Below, piece by piece: positions 54,528 to 62,178 of a stretch of DNA of 64,000 nucleotides (positions are counted from its first letter, which is position 1; each line of letters begins with the position of its first letter). Both the position numbers and the translations under genes were made by a program. Below the pieces are notes generated by a model. It had not been told where the DNA came from. It worked only from the letters and a program-made list of their open reading frames with translations, and searched no databases. The DNA comes from Nonomuraea coxensis DSM 45129 (GTDB taxonomy: Bacteria > Actinomycetota > Actinomycetes > Streptosporangiales > Streptosporangiaceae), in the NCBI RefSeq assembly GCF_019397265.1, contig NZ_CP068985.1, positions 4,878,501 to 4,942,500 of the forward strand, in the 5' to 3' direction.

Positions 54528-55778
54528 TCAGCGGCGGCCACGGAAGGTCCGGCGCAGGTCGTCCACCCACTCCTCCGGGATTTCCCAGGGGATGAAGTGG
54601 CCACCGTGATCATGGACGGTGAGGTTGACGTGGTTGTACCAGGCGCCCCGTTCGCTGTCGAGGAAGTGCTGGACGCGTTCGTCGGTCGTGACGCCGGGCG
54701 GGTTCTCATGACCGACGAACATGATGCCGGTCGGTGCCTCCACGGGCGGCCGGCGGTCGTGGGACGGGGTCCACGGGTAACGGTTGTTGTTGGCGTACGT
54801 GCGGATGGACGTCCCGATCGAGTTCGTGACCCAGTAGATCATGGCATGGGTGAGGAGGTCGTCCTTGGTGAAGACGGTCTCGACGTCGCCGCCGTTGTCG
54901 CTCCACTTGATCCAGCGTTCGAGAATCCAGGCGAGCAGCCCGGCGGGCGAGTCCGACAGCCCGTACGCCAGCGTGCTCGGGGCCAGCATGTGCGCGGCCA
55001 GGTGCACGGCGAAGCGCCTGTCCAGCGCCATCACCTGGGCGTGGACGTCGGCCGGCAGTCCTTCAGGGATGGGCCGGCCGCCGCTGAAGTCCCAGGCCCG
55101 GTCGCCGTTGAACAGCGTCAGCATCTGGCCAGAACCGATGTGGATCCCGTGCAGCTCGGCGGCGTACTTGTGACCGAGCTGCCCGCACACCAGCGCGCCG
55201 ACGTCGCAGCCGGCGGCGGCGTACCGGTCGTGGCCGAGGACGGCGGTCATGAGCGTGTGCCAGAGGTCGGCGACCTTCCAGAAGTTCATGTCCGGCCGGC
55301 TGGTCAGCGGGCCGGAGAAGCCGAAGCCGGGGAAGGAGGGCACGATCACGTCGAACGCCTCGGCCGGGTCGCCGCCGTGTGCGGCTGGGTCGGCGAGCGG
55401 GTCCACGACCTTGGACCAGTGCCAGAACGTCCAGGGCCAGCCGTGGGTGAGGATCAGCGGCGTCGGGTCGGGGCCCACGCCGGGGCGGCGCATGAAGTGC
55501 ACCGGCACGCCGTCGACGGTCACCCGGTAGTGCTCGTAGGCGTTGATCGCGGCCTCGGCCTTGCGCCAGTCGTAGCCGGTGCGCCAGTGATCGACAAGCT
55601 CGCGCAGGTAGGCGGCGTTGACGCCGTAGTACCAGTCCTCGTTGCCGACGTCGGAGGGCCAGCGGGTGAGCTCCAGCCGGCGACGCAGGTCGTTCAGGAC
55701 ATCGTCGGGCACGTGGATCGGCGTGGGTTCCAGGGGGAAGGAGACGTTCCCGTTCGCGGTAGGTTCCGTCGTGGTCAT
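54528..55778 (-). CDS. Epoxide hydrolase (EHN-type)
   Basis: The ATG at 55778, with AGGAGGAGA upstream, gives 416 residues. The N-terminal EHN domain (PIHVPDDVLNDLRRRLELTRWPSD, YGVNAAYLRELVDHW) is followed by the alpha/beta core: LILTHGWPWTFWHW, nucleophile aspartate in AAGCDVGALVCGQLG, late acid region GIMFVGHENPP and catalytic histidine HDHGGHFIPWEIPEE. It opens epoxides to diols in the cytosol. The ribosome site overlaps the stop of the MarR gene upstream, so the two form an operon. Confidence 0.92.
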   Translation of the reverse strand: MTTTEPTANGNVSFPLEPTPIHVPDDVLNDLRRRLELTRWPSDVGNEDWYYGVNAAYLRELVDHWRTGYDWRKAEAAINAYEHYRVTVDGVPVHFMRRPGVGPDPTPLILTHGWPWTFWHWSKVVDPLADPAAHGGDPAEAFDVIVPSFPGFGFSGPLTSRPDMNFWKVADLWHTLMTAVLGHDRYAAAGCDVGALVCGQLGHKYAAELHGIHIGSGQMLTLFNGDRAWDFSGGRPIPEGLPADVHAQVMALDRRFAVHLAAHMLAPSTLAYGLSDSPAGLLAWILERWIKWSDNGGDVETVFTKDDLLTHAMIYWVTNSIGTSIRTYANNNRYPWTPSHDRRPPVEAPTGIMFVGHENPPGVTTDERVQHFLDSERGAWYNHVNLTVHDHGGHFIPWEIPEEWVDDLRRTFRGRR

Positions 55779-55781
55779 GGG

Positions 55782-56261
55782 TCATCTCCTCCTGTGCGGC
55801 GCGCCAGGCTCTCCGGCGAGCCGCCGGTTCACCTCGCTCATACGGGCGAGGGCGGGCAAGGCGGCCGCGACGGTCGCCCGCTCGGCGGGAGTGAGCTCGC
55901 CGGTGAGCTCGGCGAGATGCGCGATGCGATCGGCGCGCCGCCCGTGCACGATCGCGGCACCGGCCGCGGTGACATCGACGAGCACGGCGCGGCGGTCCGA
56001 CGGGTCCGGCCGACGCTCCACCAGGCCGTCGCGTTCCAGCTTGGTGACCATCTGGGTGATGGCGGACTGGGTGACCTGCTCGCTCGTGGCCAGCTCGGTG
56101 AGGCGTTTGGGGCCCTGACCGGCCAGCGTGTGGAGCACCGACAGCGTGGTGAAGCTCAGCCGCTGCACGGCGGGCAGGCGGATGAACATCCGGGTGAACT
56201 CCTCCAGCACGGAGGTCAGGTGGGCGACGTCGAGCTCGCCGGGCTGCGATGGGGACGGCAC
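55782..56261 (-). CDS. MarR-family regulator
   Basis: The GTG at 56261 gives 159 residues: FTTLSVLHTLAGQGPKRLTELATSEQVTQSAITQMVTKLERDGLVERRPDPSDRRAVLVDVTAAGAAIV, a full MarR winged helix. It is immediately followed by the epoxide hydrolase gene (stop and start 3 bp apart). The AT-rich palindrome at 56279-56292 is the likely operator, so the regulator probably controls its own two-gene unit. Confidence 0.9.
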   Translation of the reverse strand: MPSPSQPGELDVAHLTSVLEEFTRMFIRLPAVQRLSFTTLSVLHTLAGQGPKRLTELATSEQVTQSAITQMVTKLERDGLVERRPDPSDRRAVLVDVTAAGAAIVHGRRADRIAHLAELTGELTPAERATVAAALPALARMSEVNRRLAGEPGAPHRRR

Positions 56262-56278
56262 AGGAGAAGTGTATGAGG

Positions 56279-56292
56279 AACTTAATTAAGTT
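56279..56292. promoter_or_regulatory. AACTTAATTAAGTT operator
   Basis: A perfect 14-bp AT-rich palindrome begins 17 bp upstream of the MarR start codon. Its base composition stands out in this GC-rich region, and it resembles MarR operators with central TTAATTAA. Confidence 0.75.
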
Positions 56293-56455
56293 TCTAACGC
56301 TTTTCGCCGCCGGATGGGAGCGGGTACACAGCGGGCCCAGAGGTGGTCGCGGGGTGCGGCGCCGGGGCGAGGCCGGGCTTGCCCTCTCGGCGGCGCAGGC
56401 GCGCGACGCCGCCGTACCTTCTCATCCGCCCGGCAGGGGTGCGGCGGCGGCGCTG

Positions 56456-56890
56456 TCAGCTCCTGCCGATGAACTGGTGGTCGGTACGGATGCGGCCCTC
56501 GTCGTCCAGGGCCAGGAGGTCGAGGCCGTCGCCGACGGCCTCGCCGGTGCTGACCGACACCATCGACCAGCGCACGGCGATCAGGCCGGGCAGCAGCGCG
56601 AACGGCTCCCCGTCCGCCTCGAAGACGTGCTCCCCCGGCGCGACGAACATCTCGTAGGCCCGCCGTACCCTGGCGTCCAGGCCGTCGTGGCCATGTGCCT
56701 CCAGCGGCGGCACCGGGAACGCCAGTCTCGCTGCCTCCTCGCGCACCGCCTGCGGTGGATCGACCAGCACCTGGACGCCGTCGGGCGCCCACAACTCCCG
56801 GATGAGGGCGGCGCGCCGGTCCGGGTCGGGTTCGTTCCACTGGGCGACGTAGCGGGCGGCCCATTCCTTGATCTCATTGGTGTTGCTCAT
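56456..56890 (-). CDS. SnoaL/NTF2-like protein
   Basis: The ATG at 56890 gives 144 residues: EIKEWAARYVAQWNEPDPDRRAALIRELWAPDGVQVLVDPP, RRAYEMFVAPGEHVFEADGEPFALLPGLIAVRWSMVSVSTGEAVGDGLDLLALDDEGRI. This is the fold of SnoaL-type polyketide cyclases and related small-molecule binders. It diverges from a helix-turn-helix regulator gene 74 bp away, which probably controls it. Confidence 0.85.
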   Translation of the reverse strand: MSNTNEIKEWAARYVAQWNEPDPDRRAALIRELWAPDGVQVLVDPPQAVREEAARLAFPVPPLEAHGHDGLDARVRRAYEMFVAPGEHVFEADGEPFALLPGLIAVRWSMVSVSTGEAVGDGLDLLALDDEGRIRTDHQFIGRS

Positions 56891-56964
56891 GACCGGAAGT
56901 GTGCGCCGGACGGGTGCGGGGTCGCGATTCCCCGCAGGGAATGGCGCGGCGCACGCCGTCCAGT

Positions 56965-57768
56965 ATGAATGGGTTCATGACGGTGTCGGCTGAGCCCAAT
57001 CACTTCGCCCGTGAGCTGCGCCGCTGGCGTACGCATCGCCGTGTCAGCCAGCTCGACCTGGCCATCAGGGCGGACACGACGCAGCGCCACCTGAGCTTTC
57101 TTGAGCAGGGGCGTTCGCGGCCGGGGCGGGCCATGGTGGTGCGGCTGGCCGAGTCGCTCGGGTTGTCGCTGCGGGAGCGGAACGCGTTCCTGCTGGCCGC
57201 CGGGTACGCGCCTGTTTACGCCGAGTCGTCGCTGGACGCACCCCAGCTCGGCCCGGTGCGCGAGGCGCTGGACCGCATCCTCGACGGCCACCTGCCCTGT
57301 CCCGCGGTCGTCGTCCGGCCGCACGGCCTCCTGGTCGCCGCCAACGCGGCCTTCGGGGTGCTGTGCGAGGGCGCGGCGCCAGAGCTGCTGAAGCCTCCGG
57401 TCAACGTACTGCGTCTGGCGTTGCACCCCGACGGGATGGCAGGCCGGGTGGCGAACCTGGCCGAGTGGGGCCGGCACATCACCGGCAGCCTGCGTGATCA
57501 ACTCGGCCGCGGCCCTGATCCGGAGCTGGAGGCGTTCGTCGCCGAACTGGACGGTTATCTCCCGGGGTTCGAGGCGCCCGCCGAGCACCTCGGCTTCGCC
57601 GTGCCGCTGCGGTTGCGCGTGCCGGAGGGGGAGCTGCGGCTCATCACCACGCTGACGTCGTTCGCGACGGCTGTGGACGTGACGCTGGCCGAGCTGCGGC
57701 TGGAGGCGTTCCTGCCCGCCGACGAGACCTCGGCACGCATCCTGCGGGAACGTGGCGCGGCCCGGTGA
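56965..57768 (+). CDS. XRE-family regulator with MmyB-like ligand domain
   Basis: The ATG at 56965 (or 56977) gives 267 residues. The XRE helix-turn-helix reads FARELRRWRTHRRVSQLDLAIRADTTQRHLSFLEQGRSRPGRAMVVRLAESLGL, followed by the MmyB-type PAS-like domain: LGPVREALDRILDGHLPCPAVVVRPHGLLVAANAAF, NVLRLALHPDGMAGRVANLAEW and a terminal ITTLTSFATAVDVTLAELRLEAFLPADE. MmyB domains bind fatty acids. No ribosome site precedes the start, so translation may be leaderless. The divergent SnoaL-like gene is a likely target. Confidence 0.88.
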   Translation: MNGFMTVSAEPNHFARELRRWRTHRRVSQLDLAIRADTTQRHLSFLEQGRSRPGRAMVVRLAESLGLSLRERNAFLLAAGYAPVYAESSLDAPQLGPVREALDRILDGHLPCPAVVVRPHGLLVAANAAFGVLCEGAAPELLKPPVNVLRLALHPDGMAGRVANLAEWGRHITGSLRDQLGRGPDPELEAFVAELDGYLPGFEAPAEHLGFAVPLRLRVPEGELRLITTLTSFATAVDVTLAELRLEAFLPADETSARILRERGAAR

Positions 57769-58083
57769 ACGGCGCGGGTCCTATTGTCCTGTGACAGCGA
57801 AGGTTGAGCGGGTGCCATCGACGTTTGAGTGACGAAGCGAGCGAGACAGCAGCAGGCGGATCAGCTCACGGGAGCAAGTGTCATCGTTATCTGGGTTGGA
57901 GGATCCTTCCAGCAGAGCCCGGACCCAAGAAGAGCCGAGCGTGCGGAGAGCGCCTCGATGTCGTCAAGGGCGCGTGGCAGCACTCCGACATGTGGCGTTT
58001 GGAGTGATCTTGCTGGTGGGTGCGGAGGTGAACCGTGGCCCCCACCAAGGGCGCGGCCACGGTGGCGCGATTGTGGTTAAGCC
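57769..58083. other. Intergenic stretch without a recognisable gene
   Basis: These 315 bp lie between the XRE regulator gene and the convergent DinB gene. Frames of up to 80 codons have no recognisable motif or clear ribosome site. An 8-bp inverted repeat ACCGTGGC/GCCACGGT lies near 58033-58064. Confidence 0.5.
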
Positions 58084-58668
58084 TTAATCGGTGCGGGCCG
58101 CCCTGGCGGCCTGTTCGATCTTCGCGCAGTAGGCTGCACGGGCTTCCTCGTCGATCTGCTTCTCGTGTTCGGCGCGCAACCCGGTTCGGCCGTCGAGGCC
58201 CTCGCGCAGGATATCGGCGTGCCCGGCATGCCGGGTGGACTCGCCGAGGACATGGACCATGATGGCGAACAGGTTCGTGTGCCAGGCAGGCGTTGACTCT
58301 GGCCACCACGGCACGTGGCCGGGGGCGTCCAGAGGAAGCTCGTTGATCGTCGCGTCCGAGTGTTCCCACGTGCGCCGGTAGAACCCGATGATCTGATCGC
58401 GGGTCTCGTCCTCGGTCGCCCACAGATCGCTGCTGCTGGAGTCCTGCCATCGGGGCAGCGGTTCCGGGGAAGGGCGGCCGAAGACCTCGCCGAAGTACCT
58501 GGCCTCGACGATGGCCACGTGTTTGACCAGGCCGAGGAGGTTGGTCCCGGTCGCTGTCAAAGGTCGGCGGGCGTCGTATTCAGACAAGCCGTCGAGTTTC
58601 CAGAGCAGCGTCTTACGGTCCCGCCGCAGTCTCTCGTGCAGGTTGTCTTTCGCGAGATCGTCGATCAC
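58084..58668 (-). CDS. DinB-family (DUF664) protein
   Basis: The GTG at 58668 gives 194 residues: RLRRDRKTLLWKLDGLSEYDARRPLTATGTNLLGLVKHVAIVEARYFGEVFG and HTNLFAIMVHVLGESTRHAGHADILREGLDG. The three metal-binding histidines expected for DinB-like proteins are present (VKHVAIVE, HVLGESTRHAGHAD). The role is probably thiol-dependent small-molecule chemistry; the substrate is unknown. Confidence 0.88.
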   Translation of the reverse strand: MIDDLAKDNLHERLRRDRKTLLWKLDGLSEYDARRPLTATGTNLLGLVKHVAIVEARYFGEVFGRPSPEPLPRWQDSSSSDLWATEDETRDQIIGFYRRTWEHSDATINELPLDAPGHVPWWPESTPAWHTNLFAIMVHVLGESTRHAGHADILREGLDGRTGLRAEHEKQIDEEARAAYCAKIEQAARAARTD

Positions 58669-59045
58669 GGGTCACGATTCTGTCAGCCGCGCCGGCGGGC
58701 TCAGGTTGCGGGCTGCCTGGCGTCGTCGGCTCCGCCGACTATCGCTCACAGCCACACTGCTTGCCGAGGTCCTCGCAGCGATCGTCGCAGAGGACGGGAT
58801 CACGCTCCCCGCACTGCGATGGCTGATCGTCGATCACGGCGAAGTCCGTAGGCAGTGGCGTAGTTGATCAACGCCATCATGTGGACGAAGATGCGAGCAT
58901 GGGGGCGACCAACGCGCTGAAGGGCTTGATGGCCTGAGGAGGGGCGGCGGCGGATCACTTGGCTGGGTGGTGGCTCAGCGGTTCTCAGGGCGGACGGGGA
59001 TAGGAAGCGCGACAAAGCCGTAAGGAAACAGGCCATCGGCGTCCA
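58669..59045. other. Degenerate region, probable mobile-element debris
   Basis: No intact gene is visible. A minus-strand segment around 58850-58910 reads RPHARIFVHMMALINYATA, which looks like coding sequence remains but was not identified. It lies directly beside the TniB-like remnant, so it may be part of the same lost element. Confidence 0.4.
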
Positions 59046-59344
59046 TCAGATACGCGCTGTCTTGTGTGCTGCGTAGTCCAGAGGCACGGCGTCGAGGCTC
59101 TTCTTGGTGATCTTTCGGTGCCGGTGAGGATGGCGTCGATCCCGGCCCCGCGAATGTGATGTGACAAGGCGCCGATCATGCCGCCACTTCGAGTGTGGAG
59201 ATAGCGGTCCAGCGTGACGAGGCTGCCTGGTCGGTGTTCGTGCAGGAGCAGGGTCTGCTCCAGGATGGCGATCAGCCCTTTCCACTCGGCGCCGTCAGGG
59301 AAGGCGTGAGTGGGGATGAGGGTGAAGCGGACCTTTGGTGACAA
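59046..59344 (-). pseudogene. C-terminal remnant of a TniB-like transposition ATPase
   Basis: One frame reads LIPTHAFPDGAEWKGLIAILEQTLLLHEHRPGSLVTLDRYLH and SGGMIGALSHHIRGAGIDAILTGTE. After a frameshift, another frame continues KITKKSLDAVPLDYAAHKTAR. Together they match the C-terminal part of the AAA ATPases that partner Mu/Tn7-type (TniA) transposases in actinomycete elements. The Walker motifs are missing because the 5' part is gone. It marks a former mobile element about 3 kb from the Tn3-type transposon. Confidence 0.65.
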
Positions 59345-59501
59345 TGATCAGCGTTCGCTGTCACAGGACACCTATCGAGCGGCACGGATTCTGCCCATCG
59401 GCCCGGATATCGTCGAACGGAAGGGCTCCTGCCAACCGGACCGGCCCTGCTCATTGGCGCGGACTGCTGGCTGCCACGATCCCTTGAGTGGTGTGGCTTG
59501 G

Positions 59502-59969
59502 TCAGCGGCGGCGGACCTGGCGCGGGCCCGACCCCTCCCTCCAGGAGTCGATGACCAGTTCGTCGCCCTCGACCCGGGTCCAGACCACCTCGGTCAGCTC
59601 GATCCGGAACAGGTGCGATCCGTCGTCCTCGGGCGTCTCCGGCGCGTCCGCGCCGCCGGTGGTCTCCACCGCCCGCCCGGCCAGCTTGACGTCGCCCTCC
59701 CAGGACGACGGGTCGTCGCCCTCGGGGGCGAGTGAGGTCACGTGGATGGCCATGCGCGGATCGCGCCGCAGGTCGAGGGCCTTGACCGCGCCTCCCATCG
59801 ACCCGATCCACAGCTCGCCGTTCTTCAATGTCGTCTCGATGCCGCTCACCCGCGGCGAGCCGTCCTTACGCAAGGTGGCCAGCACCTTGTGCCGGTAGGC
59901 CTCCACCAGCCTGCGGGCGACCTTGCCCAGCTCCGGGGCCTGCTGCTCGAACTCCTGCCATGACGCCAT
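59502..59969 (-). CDS. Pyridoxamine 5'-phosphate oxidase-fold protein
   Basis: The ATG at 59969 gives 155 residues of the split-barrel flavin-binding fold: HKVLATLRKDGSPRVSGIETTLKNGELWIGSMGGAVKALDLRRDPRMAIHV, followed by GDVKLAGRAVETTG and LTEVVWTRVEGDELVIDSWREG. Such proteins bind FMN, F420 or heme; the actinobacterial ones are often F420-dependent. The role is not known. It stands alone between the TniB-like remnant and the STAS gene. Confidence 0.86.
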   Translation of the reverse strand: MASWQEFEQQAPELGKVARRLVEAYRHKVLATLRKDGSPRVSGIETTLKNGELWIGSMGGAVKALDLRRDPRMAIHVTSLAPEGDDPSSWEGDVKLAGRAVETTGGADAPETPEDDGSHLFRIELTEVVWTRVEGDELVIDSWREGSGPRQVRRR

Positions 59970-60184
59970 GCCGTCATCATGCCCGGGACTACCGACAGGA
60001 CCAGGGCTCATCGCGCAGCCCACTCCCGGTATGTGACCGCGCTGACGCCCTTCCCGACTCGACGCCGTGATCAGGTGGAGTGGAAGCGTCACGCCTGCGA
60101 GCGAGCCGCCGGGGAGAAGCCTCCGCAGGGGCGGCGACGGGCAGCCGAGAGCCTCCGGCAGCCTCGTCGGCAGGGATCGGGCGG

Positions 60185-60505
60185 TCAGAGGGGTGGGAAG
60201 CGGTTCTCCAGGCCGGTGACGTGCAGCAGGCGGGCGATGCGCGGTGGGACGCCGGTCAGCGCCAGCGGGATGCCCAGCGAACGGGCCCGCTTCTGTACCC
60301 CGAGCAGCACGGCGAGCCCACCGGTGCCGCAGAAGGTGACCTGGGACAGGTCCAGGACGAGCCGGCCGGGGCTGTGGGAGAGGAGGCCGATCAGCCGCTG
60401 GCGCAGCCGCGCCGTCGTGAAGATGTCGATCTCACCGGTCAGGTGTACGAAGGTGGGCGCCGGACGGCTGCCCGCGCCGAGCGGGGCGGTGTCTATGACG
60501 GTCAT
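60185..60505 (-). CDS. STAS-domain anti-sigma factor antagonist
   Basis: The ATG at 60505 with GAGGAG upstream gives 106 residues: PTFVHLTGEIDIFTTARLRQRLIGLLSHSPGRLVLDLSQVTFCGTGGLAVLLGVQKRARSLGIPLALTG, a SpoIIAA-like STAS fold. The usual phospho-serine context DSSG is CGTGG here, so Thr would be the only candidate phosphorylation site. These proteins release sigma factors from anti-sigma kinases; no partner kinase is nearby. Its start overlaps the stop of an upstream low-complexity frame (ATGA). Confidence 0.85.
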   Translation of the reverse strand: MTVIDTAPLGAGSRPAPTFVHLTGEIDIFTTARLRQRLIGLLSHSPGRLVLDLSQVTFCGTGGLAVLLGVQKRARSLGIPLALTGVPPRIARLLHVTGLENRFPPL

Positions 60506-60981
60506 GGAAGTCTCCTCGCTTGGGGAAGCCAAAGGGATGTGGGAAGCCTGCCGGCCGGAGAGCGGCCGGGCCGCCGGCATGGGCGGCTCCTGGGCTGCTC
60601 GATCCGGCCGGCAGGCGGGTCCGGGTAACGCCGCCGGTCACGGGAACGCCGAAGATCCGAGGAACGCCGAAGATTCCGGGGGACGCCGAAGGTCCGGGGA
60701 GCGTCGGCGGTCAAGCGGGCACCAGCGGTCAAGCGGATGCCAGCGGTCAAGCGGGCGTCGGCGGTCAAGCGGGCGCCGACGGTCAAGGGTCCGAGGAGGT
60801 CGCCTCCGGCGCCAGGAAGGCCGTCTTCGGCGCCGGGGAGGGCACCTTCGCTACCTGGGAGGCCGCCTTCGGGGCCGGGGGCGGGACCGTTCCCGTGGGG
60901 GGCGCGGATCGGCGGGCTGGCCGGCCGGAGTGAGGAGGTCGTCGTCGGCGACTCGGGGGGAGGGAGGGGCTTCGGTGTCAT
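60502..60981 (-). CDS. Doubtful low-complexity ORF upstream of the STAS gene
   Basis: A 159-codon frame begins at an ATG at 60981 and its TGA overlaps the STAS ATG by 4 bp. It is Pro/Gly/Arg-rich, with five LTA-type 6-residue repeats from the 18-bp array. The overlap is what a coupled gene would show, but the composition and lack of a good ribosome site argue against it. It may be an open frame created by 3n-length repeats. Confidence 0.3.
   Translation of the reverse strand: MTPKPLPPPESPTTTSSLRPASPPIRAPHGNGPAPGPEGGLPGSEGALPGAEDGLPGAGGDLLGPLTVGARLTADARLTAGIRLTAGARLTADAPRTFGVPRNLRRSSDLRRSRDRRRYPDPPAGRIEQPRSRPCRRPGRSPAGRLPTSLWLPQARRLP
60641..60790. repeat. Two adjacent 18-bp tandem repeat arrays
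   Basis: About three units of GGAACGCCGAAGATCCGA (60641-60696, with one 19-bp unit) are followed by 4.4 units of CGGTCAAGCGGGCACCAG (60708-60790). They occupy much of the gap between the STAS and TetR genes. Confidence 0.82.
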
Positions 60982-61121
60982 GGTCGCCTGACCTGTTCAG
61001 GCCGCCGTGAACGGGCCTGGAGTCGTGGTTCGCCGGGGGCGACGCGACCTGGGTGCCGACGCTCGGAAAGTCCTCGGTTTCCTTAGCCTACCTCACGATG
61101 TGCCGCGCTCCCGGCCGGTAC

Positions 61122-61709
61122 TCAGCGTTCGCAGGCGGCGGACAGGAGGGTGAGGGCGGCGGCGCGGGCCTCGGCGCCGGGGTCGTGCTCGTCGCGGTGG
61201 GCGGCGACGACGGTGGCCCCCTCGACCAGCATGAGGAGCTGGCGGCCCAGGAGGCCGGGTTCGGTGGCTCCCGCGCGTTCGGCGATCCGCGTCAGCAGGG
61301 CGAGGTGGCGGCCCAGGTGGCGGGCGGTGATGGCGCGCACGCGTGGGACGTGGTGCTGGGCGGCGGCGTTGACGAGGGCGCAGCCGCGGAAGGCGGGCTC
61401 CTCGTACCAGTGCCGCAGGGCGTCGAACACGGCGGCGAGCTGGGCGGCCGGATCGTCGCCGGCCGCCGCGACGGCCGCCTCCACCCAGGCGATCACCCGG
61501 TCGCTGCGCGCTTCCAGCACGGCCTCCACCAGGCCGTCCTTGGTGCCGAAGTGCCGGTAGAGGGTCTCCTTGGACACGCCGAGGCGGGTGCACAGCTCGG
61601 CGACGCCGATGCCGTCGAGGCCGCGTTCGTACAGCAGGGCGGTGGCCGCCTGGAGGATGGCGGCGTGGGTGCGCGCGGGGTCGATGGTCGAGCCTTTGGG
61701 TACCGGCAT
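61122..61709 (-). CDS. TetR-family regulator
   Basis: The ATG at 61709 gives 195 residues: THAAILQAATALLYERGLDGIGVAELCTRLGVSKETLYRHFGTKDGLVEAVLEARSDRV, a clear TetR helix-turn-helix, followed by a C-terminal domain with WYEEPAFRGCALVNAAAQ. It diverges from the interrupted alpha/beta hydrolase gene, and two copies of TACCGRTCRGT lie in the shared region. Its main target may therefore have been lost to the transposon insertion. Confidence 0.88.
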   Translation of the reverse strand: MPVPKGSTIDPARTHAAILQAATALLYERGLDGIGVAELCTRLGVSKETLYRHFGTKDGLVEAVLEARSDRVIAWVEAAVAAAGDDPAAQLAAVFDALRHWYEEPAFRGCALVNAAAQHHVPRVRAITARHLGRHLALLTRIAERAGATEPGLLGRQLLMLVEGATVVAAHRDEHDPGAEARAAALTLLSAACER

Positions 61710-61720
61710 GGCTCAGATGG

Positions 61721-61769
61721 TACCGGTCGGTGCGATGGCTGTTACGATCGCCGGACCGTACCGATCAGT
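61721..61769. promoter_or_regulatory. Paired TACCGRTCRGT operators
   Basis: TACCGGTCGGT (61721-61731) and TACCGATCAGT (61759-61769) are imperfect palindromes of the same type between the divergent TetR and hydrolase genes. They are probable TetR binding sites. Confidence 0.6.
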
Positions 61770-61791
61770 TCGATCTACTTCAGGAGCGACA

Positions 61792-62127
61792 GTGGCCGAC
61801 ATCGTCCTCGTCCCCGGCATGTGCCACGGCGGCTGGTGCTACGCCGACATCGGCGCGGAGCTGCGCCGGCAGGGCCACCGCGTCCTGCCGGTCACCCTCA
61901 CCGGCGTCGCCGAGCGGGCCCACCTGCTCCACGGCACCGTCAACCTCGACACCCACGTCGAGGACCTGACCGCCCTGCTGGCCGCCGAGGACGTACGCGA
62001 CGCGGTGCTGGCCGGGCACAGCTACGGCGGCATGGTCGTCACCGGCGCCGCCGACCGGACGCCGGAGCGGGTGGCCTCCCTGGTCTACCTCGGGGTTGAG
62101 GAACCGGTGGACAGCCGTTGGCGCTGA
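61792..62127 (+). pseudogene. Alpha/beta hydrolase gene interrupted by the Tn3-type transposon
   Basis: The GTG at 61792 follows CAGGAG and opens an EstC/MhpC-like hydrolase: ADIVLVPGMCHGGWCYADIGAELRRQGHRVLPVTLTGVAERAHLL and the elbow DAVLAGHSYGGMVVTGAA. The family part ends at ASLVYLG (about 62092). From there the frame reads EEPVDSRWR and stops inside the transposon end. Only about 100 of some 230-250 residues remain, without the catalytic acid and histidine. The rest would lie beyond the other end of the transposon, outside this window. Confidence 0.85.
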
Positions 62128-62178
62128 GAACGATCTTGACTGCAGGGAGCTGAGGCTGTTCTTGGTTGCGAAGCTTCC

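Noticed and set aside
53737..54609. Frame with KAARRK histone-like repeats across the 15-bp array
   Set aside because: Upstream part is an out-of-frame read of the acyltransferase gene; the basic repeats come only from the array and there is no ribosome site.
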